A DNA stretch of 53,446 nt from Caballeronia arationis (GTDB lineage Bacteria; Pseudomonadota; Gammaproteobacteria; Burkholderiales; Burkholderiaceae), in the NCBI RefSeq assembly GCF_001544975.2, contig NZ_FCOG02000043.1, forward strand, positions 1 to 53,446. The letters are read 5' to 3'. Shown in pieces: positions 25,160 to 33,076 of this stretch. The translations under genes were made by a program, and so were the position numbers. A model generated the notes under the pieces. It ran no database searches. It was given only the letters and a program-made list of their open reading frames with translations, and was not told the origin of the DNA. How positions within the stretch are numbered: position 1 is the stretch's first letter; each line of letters opens with the position of its first letter.

Positions 25160-26359
25160 ATGTCAACTACGAACATGGAACGCTCTACCGAAGCATCGAA
25201 CAGGGTTGAACCGGTCGGACAATTGCGAGCAGGCACACCGACCGCGGCTTACCGGCTCGTCGAAGAGATGCTCGCGCAGGCGGATATTGAAATTGGAGGG
25301 GAGCGTCCGTGGGACATCCGTCTGCTCGCTGATGGCGTTCCTGAACGCGTGCTCGCTCAAGGCAACCTGGGCTTGGGCGAGGCGTATATTGAAGGACAGT
25401 GGGAATGTGAAGAGCTCGACCAGTTCTTCGCGCGGATCATGCGTGCCCACATCGATGAGAAGATTCGCCCCTCCCGGCTCGTGTTCCATGCCTTGCGCGC
25501 GCGGCTTCTGAACCGCCAGACGGCACGGCGTGCGTGGAAAGTCGGGAAAGTCCACTACGACATTGGCAACGCATTCTATGAAGCGATGCTTGACAGCAGG
25601 ATGACCTATACCTGCGGCTACTGGTCAGCGGGCGCCCACACGCTGGAAGCCGCGCAGGAAGAAAAGCTGGATCTGATCTGCCGCAAACTCCAGCTCAAGC
25701 CCGGAATGCGACTGCTGGATATCGGGTGCGGGTGGGGCAGCCTGATGGGCTTTGCAGCAGAGTACTACGACGTGCAATGCGTGGGTGTCACCATTTCCCA
25801 GGAGCAGGCTGAATGGGGGACGCAGCGTTACGCGGGAATGCCAGTTGAGTTCAGGCTTCAGGACTACCGCACGCTCAACGAGCGGTTCGACCGCATTGCG
25901 AGCGTTGGCATGTTTGAGCATGTCGGCGCGAAAAATTACCGTATCTACATGGAAGTCGCGCATCGGTGCTTGGAGGATGATGGTCTCTTTCTCCTGCACA
26001 ACATCGGAAAGAAGCGTCGACAGTCGACGCCGGATCCGTGGCTGGACCGATATATTTTTCCCAACGGCGAACTGCCCTCGATTGGCCACATTGGGGATGC
26101 TGCGGAGGGCCTCTTTGTCGTTGAGGACCTGCATAACTTTGGCGCGGACTATGACCGGACACTGATGGCATGGCACGCGAACGTTGAAGCCGCATGGCCT
26201 CAGTTTGCCCAACAGATGGGGGAGCGCTTTCACCGGATGTGGCGCTACTACCTGTTGTGCTGCGCCGGTGCATTCCGCGCGCGCGATATCCAGCTCTGGC
26301 AATGGGTCCTGTCGAAGGAAGGCATCGCGGGCGGCTATCGGCGTCCAGCGGTGCGTTAG
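25160..26359 (+). CDS. cfa: Cyclopropane-fatty-acyl-phospholipid synthase
   Basis: A 399-residue methyltransferase that adds a methylene group from S-adenosylmethionine to unsaturated acyl chains in membrane phospholipids, lowering proton permeability. Seen are the N-terminal domain (ERVLAQGNLGLGEAYIEGQW), HYDIGNAFYEAMLD with the bicarbonate-site region, MTYTCGYW, the SAM motif LLDIGCGWGSL, GVTISQEQ and FPNGELPSI. AAGGAG lies before the ATG at 25160; the frame opens earlier but overlaps the MutS-like gene. It follows that gene by 34 bases in the riboswitch 7 operon. A tighter membrane against HF or protons is a reasonable, unproven role. Confidence 0.92.
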   Translation: MSTTNMERSTEASNRVEPVGQLRAGTPTAAYRLVEEMLAQADIEIGGERPWDIRLLADGVPERVLAQGNLGLGEAYIEGQWECEELDQFFARIMRAHIDEKIRPSRLVFHALRARLLNRQTARRAWKVGKVHYDIGNAFYEAMLDSRMTYTCGYWSAGAHTLEAAQEEKLDLICRKLQLKPGMRLLDIGCGWGSLMGFAAEYYDVQCVGVTISQEQAEWGTQRYAGMPVEFRLQDYRTLNERFDRIASVGMFEHVGAKNYRIYMEVAHRCLEDDGLFLLHNIGKKRRQSTPDPWLDRYIFPNGELPSIGHIGDAAEGLFVVEDLHNFGADYDRTLMAWHANVEAAWPQFAQQMGERFHRMWRYYLLCCAGAFRARDIQLWQWVLSKEGIAGGYRRPAVR

Positions 26360-26522
26360 GCGCGTAGCCTGTGCGAGGAGCCATTTGTCCGTGGGCCGGC
26401 TGCGGCAACCGCCAGTGAACCATCAGCGCCCGATGCGCGGGCGATGTTCGGACACGCGCAGCCGGCTCTGTTTGACGCAGCAGCGGCGCATGACTGATGC
26501 GCCTGCAACTTATGGACGTTGC

Positions 26523-26864
26523 ATGAAGCGTGATGACCGGATACGGATCAGGGCGAAGGCGACGGTCTTCGCGGTTGCGCTATGCGTGACCGAAGGGCTC
26601 GCTTTCATTCTGTCTGCTGTCGCGAGACTATTTGACGTCGTCGCGTCGTCTGTCGAGTTTGGAATTTTCGGCGCAGTGACGACGGTACTGGTTGCCGGGT
26701 GGCTGCAGATGGATGCGCAACGCGCCTATGTCTTCGCGGACAGGAGTGGATTTCTGAACCGGGATGAAACGCGTAGCAGAGTGAAGTCCGTCAGGGAGGA
26801 CTGCCCGAAGTTCTGGCTTGTCGTTCTGCATCTGCAGTTACATCCGGAACTCATGGACACGTAG
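26523..26864 (+). CDS. Small membrane protein, paralogue of 18494-18880
   Basis: A 113-residue protein with two membrane helices (about residues 14-35 and 45-60) and a C-terminal soluble part. It shares GWLQMDAQRAYVFADRSGFL and DCPKFWLVVLHLQLHPEL with the protein at 18494. An upstream ATG at 26490 is an alternative start. It lies 160 bases after cfa, the same terminal position its paralogue has after the clcF unit. Not recognised; an inner-membrane accessory factor is the most that can be said. Confidence 0.6.
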   Translation: MKRDDRIRIRAKATVFAVALCVTEGLAFILSAVARLFDVVASSVEFGIFGAVTTVLVAGWLQMDAQRAYVFADRSGFLNRDETRSRVKSVREDCPKFWLVVLHLQLHPELMDT

Positions 26865-26930
26865 CGCGGCGACCGCGCATTGATCGCAAGCTGGATAGCA
26901 AAGAGGCGCGTGCCCGGGAAAATCATCCCG

Positions 26931-27335
26931 TCAACGTGCGATGGAAAGCCGGCTGACGGCAGCAACAGCGGTGACGGTTGCGATGCCCAGTGCGGTCATC
27001 ACGAGCGACGCCGACACATGGATCAGAATCTCGCTGGCGGCCCACTTGAGCTTGCCCTGCTGCAGGTGGGCGACGACCTCGGCAGAGAAGGTGGAAAACG
27101 TCGACAGACCACCCATCAGGCCGGTGATAACAAACAGGCGCCATTCGACAGGAATCTCAGGAAGTCTGCCGAAGAAGGCGATGGCAAGGCCGATGATGTA
27201 CCCGGCGATGACGTTCGCGGCGAGCGTGCCCAGCGGCAGGTCTGGAAAGATGGCGTTCAGCCGCACGCCGAGAAACCACCGGAAGAGGGAACCAAGAGCG
27301 CCGCCGATGGCGACTGCAAGAACGGATGGATACAT
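26931..27335 (-). CDS. crcB: CrcB/Fluc fluoride channel, copy 2
   Basis: A 134-residue CrcB protein, similar to copy 1 (4313-4693). Hallmarks: GGALGSLFRWFLG, GTLAANVIAGYIIG, GLMGGLSTFSTFSAEVVAH, and the last helix SASLVMTALGIATVTAV. As CrcB works as an antiparallel dimer, two different copies could make homo- or heterodimers. This copy has a fluoride riboswitch 70 bases upstream on the same strand, whereas copy 1 has none. It converges on the small membrane gene ending at 26864. Confidence 0.94.
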   Translation of the reverse strand: MYPSVLAVAIGGALGSLFRWFLGVRLNAIFPDLPLGTLAANVIAGYIIGLAIAFFGRLPEIPVEWRLFVITGLMGGLSTFSTFSAEVVAHLQQGKLKWAASEILIHVSASLVMTALGIATVTAVAAVSRLSIAR

Positions 27336-27405
27336 GCGATGCGCCTCAAAAGATAACGTGACACGAGCGGACAGTCCGGTCAGTGACTCTCGCTCAGGGC
27401 GTTTT

Positions 27406-27453
27406 CAGGCATCATCGGCTCTGGGGGAGCGGTTAAAGGAGAATGCCATCTCC
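27406..27453 (-). ncRNA. Fluoride riboswitch 8 (for crcB copy 2)
   Basis: Minus strand from 27453: GGAGATGGCATTCTCC, TTTAACCGC and GCCGATGATGCC, then TGAAAAC where the others have TAC. The GTAGGC partner is missing downstream, so this copy lacks the usual competing hairpin. GAGCG...CGCTC in the leader (near 27390-27365) could form another structure before the start codon. A promoter TTGACG-16-TAAAAT is seen upstream. Confidence 0.88.
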
Positions 27454-27561
27454 AGCCGCGATTTTATCATCGACGTGTCTCACGTCAACCTGCGGAGCAT
27501 CTTCCCGGACCTGCCGTTAGCGCTCGTGCATACGGGCATGCCGCGTGTTACTCTCTGGCGA

Positions 27562-27636
27562 GGAGATGGCATTCTCCTTAACTGCCGCGCATGGGCGGCT
27601 AATGATGCCTACGGATCCCGGAGTGGAGACCGTAGG
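27562..27636 (+). ncRNA. Fluoride riboswitch 9 (for the pyrophosphatase gene)
   Basis: GGAGATGGCATTCTCC, TTAACTGCCG and CGGCTAATGATGCCTACGG match the aptamer. CCTACGG pairs with CCGTAGG (27630-27636) without a T tract. It is divergent from riboswitch 8, the two aptamers being about 110 bases apart. The next recognisable gene is ppa, 510 bases downstream. Confidence 0.9.
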
Positions 27637-28147
27637 CGCGCGCCAGAACGTTCTGCACCCGGTTGCCCCACAATACCAGGTGCTCACGTGACCCCCATCC
27701 AGACTTCGCGAGCCAGCGCTTCGTCCCTGCGGCGAGTCAATGCGCTTCGCGGCACACTCAACTCCCGGATTCCTGTGTCATCACTGCGGCCGCACGCACG
27801 CTCCGCGCATGCAGGTCTGCGCGGCATCGAACCTGTGAAGCTGCCCCTGGTTGTAAAGCCGATGTCACGCCGTTCCAGAGAGGACATGGCGACAACAGCG
27901 ATGCAACGACGCGCACGCACGAATGGTAACTGGGCAGTCTCGCGTATCTTCCCGTGGGCCGCCGGGATGCATCTGCCGGTGCGACGCATCCTGTGCGCGG
28001 GCGGGCGGATGTTTGAATTCCTCATTCCATCCCATCCCGGAACCCGAAGGTCGCGCGAGATGCGGTAGCGCGATGCATTGACGTAACCCGCATGGGGCGA
28101 CCATGCGGGCACGGAAGTGTTGTGGGTTCTTTGAAGCGAGGCAACGA
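27637..28147. other. Long leader between riboswitch 9 and ppa
   Basis: About 510 bases without a gene I can support; open frames on both strands are Arg/Ser-rich and lack ribosome sites. Near its end a perfect inverted repeat, CCCGCATGG (28087-28095), GGCGA, CCATGCGGG (28101-28109), forms a 9-bp hairpin without a T tract, 39 bases before the ppa start. A lost gene or extra regulation is possible. Confidence 0.4.
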
Positions 28148-28498
28148 ATGAGGAAAAGCCAGAGTATCGATTTGCTGTTCGGTCATCTGCCGCCGGGTGA
28201 GGATGTGCCTGCGGAACTGAATGCCATCATCCGTCTCTCCGGGCGAAGCACGGCAGTCAGCTACGAACCTGATGAGAGATCTAACCTTCTACGCATCAGG
28301 TGCATCCCGGGGAGCGGCCCGCGTTTCCGGCAAAACTACGGATTCGTGCCTGGCACGCTTGCACAGGACGGCGATCCGCTGGATTTCGTGGTGTTTGCAC
28401 CGTTCCCTCTTGAACGGCTATCAGTCGTCGCCTGCCGGCCAATCGGCATGCTCTCCGTCGTGCGCCATGCGACAACTAGAGAACGACAAATGGAATGA
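28148..28498 (+). pseudogene. ppa: Inorganic pyrophosphatase, N-terminal fragment
   Basis: The first two thirds of a type I soluble pyrophosphatase, the fluoride-sensitive enzyme that hydrolyses pyrophosphate. Recognisable parts are PPGEDVPAELNAIIRLS, YEPDERSNLLRIRC, RQNYGFVPGTLAQDGDPLDF (with the DGDPLD metal-binding motif) and ACRPIGMLSVV. After that the sequence runs into insertion-sequence DNA (ENDK is still readable in another frame near 28480-28492) and the frame stops. The missing C-terminal part is found 3.1 kb further on at about 31632-31895. The fragment lacks about 60 residues and cannot be a normal enzyme. Confidence 0.85.
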
Positions 28499-29935
28499 AC
28501 GCCCCCACCTACCAGGTGGGTGACGCCGAGGAAGTGGACCCTCACGGGCCGACGTCATTAAAGTGCCCAAATGGAAGATCATTGAGATCTTCACAGGCTA
28601 ACCGGAGGGTCCGAAATGAAGTATACGACGGTCGGGGTGGACATCGCGAAGAACGTCTTCCAGCTTCACTGGGTGGATGCCGGCACGGGCGAGATTGTGA
28701 ACAAGCAACTGAAACGCGCCGCATTCCTCGAGCATTTTGCGAATCGCGAGCCTTGCCTCATCGGAATGGAGGCTTGCGGCGGTGCCCAGCATTGGGCACG
28801 GCGATTGATGGAGATGGGCCATCAGGTCAAGCTGATGCCGGCGAAGTTCGTCAAGGCTTTCAACATCGGCAACAAGAACGATCCTGCCGATGCTCGTGCG
28901 ATCTGGATGGCCACGCAGATGCCGAGCAAGCCCGTCGCTGTGAAGACGGAAGCCCAGCAGGCCGTATTGGCGCTGCATCGGTTGCGGCAACAGAAGATCA
29001 AGTTCCGCACGATGCAGATGAACAGTCTGCGGGGCTTGCTGACAGAATACGGCGAGGTGATGGCCAAGAGCCGCGCCGCGCTAGATAAAGCGATTCCCGG
29101 GGTGCTGGCGAGGCTATCCGAGCGTCTACCGGCGATGCTGATCGACTCGTTACGCGAACTTTGGAATGACCTTGATCGACTCGACAAACAGGTCGCTGAC
29201 ATTGAACGACGTTTGCAGACGTGGATGAAAGAGGACAAGGCATGCAAGGCAATCGCCGCGATCCCCGGCGTTGGCCTGCTGACGGCGACGGCCACTGTTG
29301 CGACGATGGGTGACGCGAAGGCATTCAGGTCCGGACGGGAGTTCGCCGCGTGGCTCGGTCTCGTACCAAAGCAGATCGGCACAGGCGGGAAGATCCAGCT
29401 ATTGGGTATCAGCCGGCGCGGGGACACGTATGTGCGGACGTTACTGATCCACGGAGCACGCAGCGTGCTCTTCCATGGCAAGCACACCGGATCGTGGGCT
29501 GAGCAGTTGCAGAAACGGCGACCATCCAACGTGGTGACCGTAGCACTTGCCAACAAGATGGCCCGAACAATCTGGGCAGTTCTCGCACATGGCACGCCGT
29601 ACAACCAGGGGCACGTCAGTGCACGACCGGCTTGATCAGTAGAACCGTATGGAAGATTGAAGCTTGCAGGATGACGTCGAAAGGTTGCGTTGGCAATCGA
29701 GCGTGATGACAAGACAGGTCGGACCTGAACTCGCTAAGCCTGAAAGATAATTTGAGCGCGTAGCTCGTGCGACAAATGAGGAGCGAGTCAGCGGATTTCA
29801 TCGGGGCCCGCAGCGTATGAGGCCGCAATGAGGCCGCATATAAAGCTGCAACCTATCCTGTCGACGCAACACGCAAGAAGACCTGGCGCATCGGGGGCGT
29901 TCATATAAATTATCTTGGCCGGCGCATTGACTCAG
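28499..29935 (+). mobile_element. IS110-family (IS1111-type) insertion sequence
   Basis: One intact IS110-type transposase gene lies between the two ppa fragments. The ends are approximate because IS1111-type elements have only subterminal repeats. An inverted repeat CCCACCT-ACC-AGGTGGG at 28504-28520 and GAAGATC-ATT-GAGATCTTC just before the gene (about 28577-28594) are near the left side; noncoding DNA after the gene runs to the second element. Confidence 0.75.
28616..29635 (+). CDS. IS110-family transposase
   Basis: A 339-residue transposase with the N-terminal DEDD RuvC-like domain (VGVDIAKNVFQLHWVD, GMEACGGAQHWARRL, NDPADARAIW) and the C-terminal Transposase_20 domain (AAIPGVGLLTATATVATMG, FAAWLGLVPKQIGTGGK, DTYVRTLLIHGARSV) that supplies the catalytic Ser. 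The ACGGAQHW motif is typical of the IS1111 subgroup. GGAGG precedes the ATG. It appears intact, so the element may be active. Confidence 0.93.
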   Translation: MKYTTVGVDIAKNVFQLHWVDAGTGEIVNKQLKRAAFLEHFANREPCLIGMEACGGAQHWARRLMEMGHQVKLMPAKFVKAFNIGNKNDPADARAIWMATQMPSKPVAVKTEAQQAVLALHRLRQQKIKFRTMQMNSLRGLLTEYGEVMAKSRAALDKAIPGVLARLSERLPAMLIDSLRELWNDLDRLDKQVADIERRLQTWMKEDKACKAIAAIPGVGLLTATATVATMGDAKAFRSGREFAAWLGLVPKQIGTGGKIQLLGISRRGDTYVRTLLIHGARSVLFHGKHTGSWAEQLQKRRPSNVVTVALANKMARTIWAVLAHGTPYNQGHVSARPA

Positions 29936-29950
29936 GTTATTTGTTACCAG

Positions 29951-31624
29951 GCCCGGGTTGTTGCCTCATGTAATTTGCTACCTTCCAGACGGCTGGCAGG
30001 GGCGACTTATGACGAGGCGACTCAGCATGGCGACAAGACGGGAATTGATTAAGGCGATCGGCGAGCGTTACCGACGTTCGGACCGGAGCGGCAAACGCCA
30101 GATTCTGGACGAGTTTCTCAAATTGACGGGCTATCACCGCAAGCACGCGATCCGCGTGCTATGCAATGAAGCGCGGGCGTCGAAGGCGAGGCCTGGTCCG
30201 CCTCGCCGCTACACCGACGAAGTGCGTGAGGCCCTGATAACGCTCTGGGAAGCCGCCGACCGAATCTGTGGGAAACGGCTGAAGGCGGTGATTCCGACGC
30301 TGGTCGAATCGATGACCCGGTATGGTCATCTGTCGTTGTCAGACGGCTTGCGCGAGAGGCTCCTAGACATCAGTGCGTCGACCATCGACCGGCTGCTTGC
30401 CGACGTTCGTGAACAGGCCTTCGGTGGTCACCGCAAGCGTGCCGGAGGAGTTGGAAGCGCGATTCGCCGCGCCGTTCCTGTTCGGACCTTCGCCGACTGG
30501 AATGACCCGCTGCCCGGCTATCTGGAAATCGACTTCGTCGAGCATTGCGGCGGAGTCAAGATCGACGGCGACTTTGTACACAGCCTGGTGATGACTGACA
30601 TTGCGACCGGCTGGACCGAATGTCTTGCGATGCCATTCCGTAACCACGCATTCGTCATTGAGCACGTTGAGCGTGTACGGGCTGCGCTGCCATTTCCACT
30701 GCGTGGTCTCGACAGCGATAACGACACCGCCTTCATGAACGAAGCCGTGTTCGACTTCTGCAAAGCGACCGGCATCGAGTTGACGCGTTCGCGCCCCTAC
30801 AAGAAGAACGATCAGGCATGGGTCGAGCAGAAGAACGGTTCGATCGTGCGGCGGCTGGTGGGATACGGCAAACTGCGCGGGCTGGAGGATACGGAAGCGT
30901 TGGCCTCGCTGTATCGGGTCTCGCGACTTTACATCAACTATTTCCAGCCGTCGTTCAAGCTTAAGTCCAAGACACGCCACGGGGCGCGCGTAACGAAGCG
31001 CTATGAGGCGCCACTGACGCCACTCGAGCGCGTACTCCGTTCACCCTCTGTCCCTGAGGCGACCAAACTGGCGCTGCGAGAGCAGTTCCGCTCGCTCGAT
31101 CCTGTCGACCTCTTACGCGGTATGCGCGAAGCGCAGCGACGTATCGCTGCATGCGCCGCCACAGAAATAGCCGCAGCAGACGTCACGCCAGAATGCGACG
31201 CGACGATAGGTGACTTTCTGGCGGGTTTGGCCACGGCGTGGCAGGCGGGCGAAGTGCGTCCGACACACCGCAGAAAGGCCACGGTCCCACACGACTGGCG
31301 CACACGTCCTGATCCGTTCGAACACACATGGCCGAAGATACAGCAATGGCTGGAAACGGAGCCCGCGATCACCGCGAAGCAACTGCAGAACCGGCTGATT
31401 GGGATGGCGCCGGCGATGTACTCAGGCGCCCAGCTCCGGACGCTGCAGCGACGCGTTGCAGCATGGCGATCAAACCGCGCGAGGGAGCTGGTTACCAGAA
31501 TACTCGGTGAGCCCGATGCGATGGAGGCTGGCGCCGCTACGCAGCGCCAGCCTCCATCGCAGAACAACCCAGAGGTGACGATTACCCCGGAGTAACATCA
31601 TTCCGTGAGGCAACACGGGCGGCC
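29951..31624 (+). mobile_element. Insertion sequence with rve-type transposase
   Basis: Imperfect terminal inverted repeats bound this element: CCCGGGTTGTTGCCTCAT at the left (29952-29969) against GTGAGGCAACACGGG at the right (31605-31619). It carries one large transposase gene. It adjoins the IS110-type element directly, so the pair sits as a 3.1 kb block inside ppa. I cannot place the family with certainty (an ISNCY- or IS481-related rve element). Confidence 0.7.
30009..31595 (+). CDS. Integrase-catalytic-core transposase
   Basis: A 528-residue transposase. An N-terminal helical DNA-binding part (RELIKAIGERYRRSDRSGK, FLKLTGYHRKHAIRVLC) is followed by an rve DDE domain: LEIDFVEHCGG (first Asp), LRGLDSDNDTAFMN (second Asp) and KKNDQAWVEQKNGSIVRRL (Glu). 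The C-terminal 200 residues are variable. The ATG at 30009 is preferred to a TTG at 29958 that lies inside the terminal repeat. The catalytic residues are present, so it may be functional. Confidence 0.88.
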   Translation: MTRRLSMATRRELIKAIGERYRRSDRSGKRQILDEFLKLTGYHRKHAIRVLCNEARASKARPGPPRRYTDEVREALITLWEAADRICGKRLKAVIPTLVESMTRYGHLSLSDGLRERLLDISASTIDRLLADVREQAFGGHRKRAGGVGSAIRRAVPVRTFADWNDPLPGYLEIDFVEHCGGVKIDGDFVHSLVMTDIATGWTECLAMPFRNHAFVIEHVERVRAALPFPLRGLDSDNDTAFMNEAVFDFCKATGIELTRSRPYKKNDQAWVEQKNGSIVRRLVGYGKLRGLEDTEALASLYRVSRLYINYFQPSFKLKSKTRHGARVTKRYEAPLTPLERVLRSPSVPEATKLALREQFRSLDPVDLLRGMREAQRRIAACAATEIAAADVTPECDATIGDFLAGLATAWQAGEVRPTHRRKATVPHDWRTRPDPFEHTWPKIQQWLETEPAITAKQLQNRLIGMAPAMYSGAQLRTLQRRVAAWRSNRARELVTRILGEPDAMEAGAATQRQPPSQNNPEVTITPE

Positions 31625-31631
31625 ATCGTAA

Positions 31632-31895
31632 TTGACAATCTACAGACAACAGAGGAAAAGACTATTGCTATGGTGTCCGACAGGATTTGCCCCGCATCCG
31701 CACCTGTGCAACGTCTGCAGGACCTGGGTGATTACGCGCTGGCGCAGGTCAAGGCATTTTGTGAGAGCTATTGCGGAGTTGGACCCAGACGAGGCCGTCC
31801 ATTGCGGAGAATGGGACAATGTTCATGCTGCGCAGCGCGTCATTCTGGGCGCTGTAAAGTCGTTCGAGGACAGCGCCCGTTGCATGCGTCGGTGA
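31632..31895 (+). pseudogene. ppa: Inorganic pyrophosphatase, C-terminal fragment, frameshifted
   Basis: The remainder of ppa after the two insertion sequences. One frame reads EEKTIAMVSDRICPASAPVQ and DLGDYALAQVKAFCESY, matching the pyrophosphatase segment with the conserved C-terminal helix that normally contains HFFEHYK; the next frame continues ELDPDEAVHCGEWDNVHAAQ and RVILGAVKSFED, matching the KxLEPGKWVKVEGWGxADEA ending. A one-base shift near 31770-31776 separates them. Thus even precise loss of both elements would not restore this gene. Confidence 0.8.
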
Positions 31896-32010
31896 ACCTC
31901 TTTCCGGAAAATCTGACGCATGCTGAACTATTGAACAATTCACCGGAACGGTTTCGCCAGTTGGCATGAGTGCTTGCGGCACCATGACAAGAAGCGGTAT
32001 CCTTCATCCA

Positions 32011-32112
32011 GGAGATGGCATTCTCCTTAAACGCCAGATCAACTGGCTGATGATGCCTACTGTTTCGTGCACGACATGGCACGACGATTCACTTCAGACA
32101 GTAGGTGCAAAA
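32011..32112 (+). ncRNA. Fluoride riboswitch 10
   Basis: GGAGATGGCATTCTCC, TTAAACGCCAG and CTGGCTGATGATGCCTACTGT match the aptamer. CCTACTGT pairs with ACAGTAGG (32097-32104) over a long loop; the sequence after is TGCAAAAATG, so the hairpin ends almost at a start codon. Controls the small frames at 32114 and 32352. Confidence 0.9.
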
Positions 32113-32113
32113 A

Positions 32114-32286
32114 TGAAAACCCTGTTACGCCTCGTCCATCTTGCCGTCCGGCTTGTACGACCAACCCCCACACGCTTCGACCTGCATCGACCCTCCGTCG
32201 GACGCGGCTTCTTCGCCGGACTGTCTCCCGTACCGGTCAGCGTGCGCCGCACGCAGCGGTCAGGATTGCCCCGCGATCCCGCTTAG
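32114..32286 (+). CDS. Possible 57-aa protein directly after riboswitch 10
   Basis: The frame starts three bases after the hairpin of riboswitch 10 and encodes a basic peptide (MKTLLRLVHLAVRLVRPTPT at its start). No ribosome site other than the A-rich stretch AAAAA is visible. It could be a leader peptide coupled to the next gene or a chance frame. A similar short frame directly follows riboswitch 12 at 38229. Confidence 0.3.
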
Positions 32287-32351
32287 CTCAGTCAGGGGCA
32301 GCGCTGCGCACATTGGCTGCCCCCAGGAGTTCGATGTAGAAAGGAGACGAA

Positions 32352-32711
32352 ATGCAACAGCAATCCGGAAAGGTTGTAGGGCCATCGAGCCAGAAGCTGA
32401 AACTGGCTAACGCCCGGGAACGGGGCACCGTGCTTGGCCCGATTGGAGATATAACACAGCGAACTGCCCCAGAGAGCGGCCCCGATCCGTTGAAGGAAGA
32501 GATGCGTTTTTGTGACTGGGCGTTCTCCGGGCTGGGTCACGTCACGGTCTTCAGGTTTTCAGAAGGGGGCTTCATGCTGCTGGCAGAAAACGGCCAGCGG
32601 GCGCGGGGCGATACGTTGGTGGTGGCGCTTCTTGCCATGCTCGAGCGGCAGGGGCTGAACAACCCTCGGTTGATATATCCGGAAACCGGGAGTGCGAGTC
32701 GCGCAGCATGA
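32352..32711 (+). CDS. Unknown 119-aa protein under riboswitch 10
   Basis: A soluble protein with a disordered, Lys/Gln-rich start and a C-terminal alpha/beta part (RFCDWAFSGLGHVTVFRFSE, GGFMLLAENG, GDTLVVALLAMLERQG). AAGGAG stands before the ATG. I do not recognise the family. It is the only well-supported gene after riboswitch 10, so it is a candidate fluoride-response protein. Confidence 0.55.
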   Translation: MQQQSGKVVGPSSQKLKLANARERGTVLGPIGDITQRTAPESGPDPLKEEMRFCDWAFSGLGHVTVFRFSEGGFMLLAENGQRARGDTLVVALLAMLERQGLNNPRLIYPETGSASRAA

Positions 32712-32718
32712 ATATTCC

Positions 32719-32747
32719 CGTAGCGCGGTCTGCGAGACCGTGCTACG
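32719..32747. repeat. Strong inverted repeat after the 119-aa gene
   Basis: CGTAGCGCGGTCT pairs with AGACCGTGCTACG across a GCG loop: 13 pairs with one G-U. It follows the gene end by eight bases and probably acts as a transcription terminator or RNA-stabilising hairpin, although there is no T tract. Confidence 0.6.
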
Positions 32748-33076
32748 GCTCGCAGCGCTGCAGCAGGGTGAAAGGCTTGCGCTTCCGATTTTCACACTTT
32801 CACACGTCGCGCGGGAACACTGCCAGTCCAGTACCGCCTCGACGTTGTGAACGGATAAGGATGCTGTCGTCGCGGAATATGTGTATTGGGTGCCGCGCAA
32901 TCGACGGCAGCACAATTGGGTTGCGTGACCGGTACTTCATGCGGGATATCGCCGAGCGTTACTTATCGCCCGCGTAGAATCGCTACGAACCTGTGGGCCA
33001 TATCGACCTTCAGCACGGCGCCCGCAGGTGCAGGATGACCCCGACACCCCCGAGCGTGAGCGCCAGCGTTCGCGTG

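Noticed and set aside
26941..28068. Plus-strand frame of 375 codons antisense to crcB copy 2
   Set aside because: It covers crcB and two riboswitches; the crcB frame is certain, so this is a GC-driven shadow.
27684..28112. Minus-strand frame of 142 codons between riboswitch 9 and ppa
   Set aside because: It would be antisense to the riboswitch transcript, has no ribosome site or recognisable motif, and its start crosses the 9-bp hairpin.
32280..32330. CTTAGCTCAGTCAGGGGCAGCGC looked like the D-arm of a tRNA
   Set aside because: No matching acceptor, anticodon or T arm (GGTTCGAATCC type) follows; the stretch runs across the end of a short frame and into a ribosome site.
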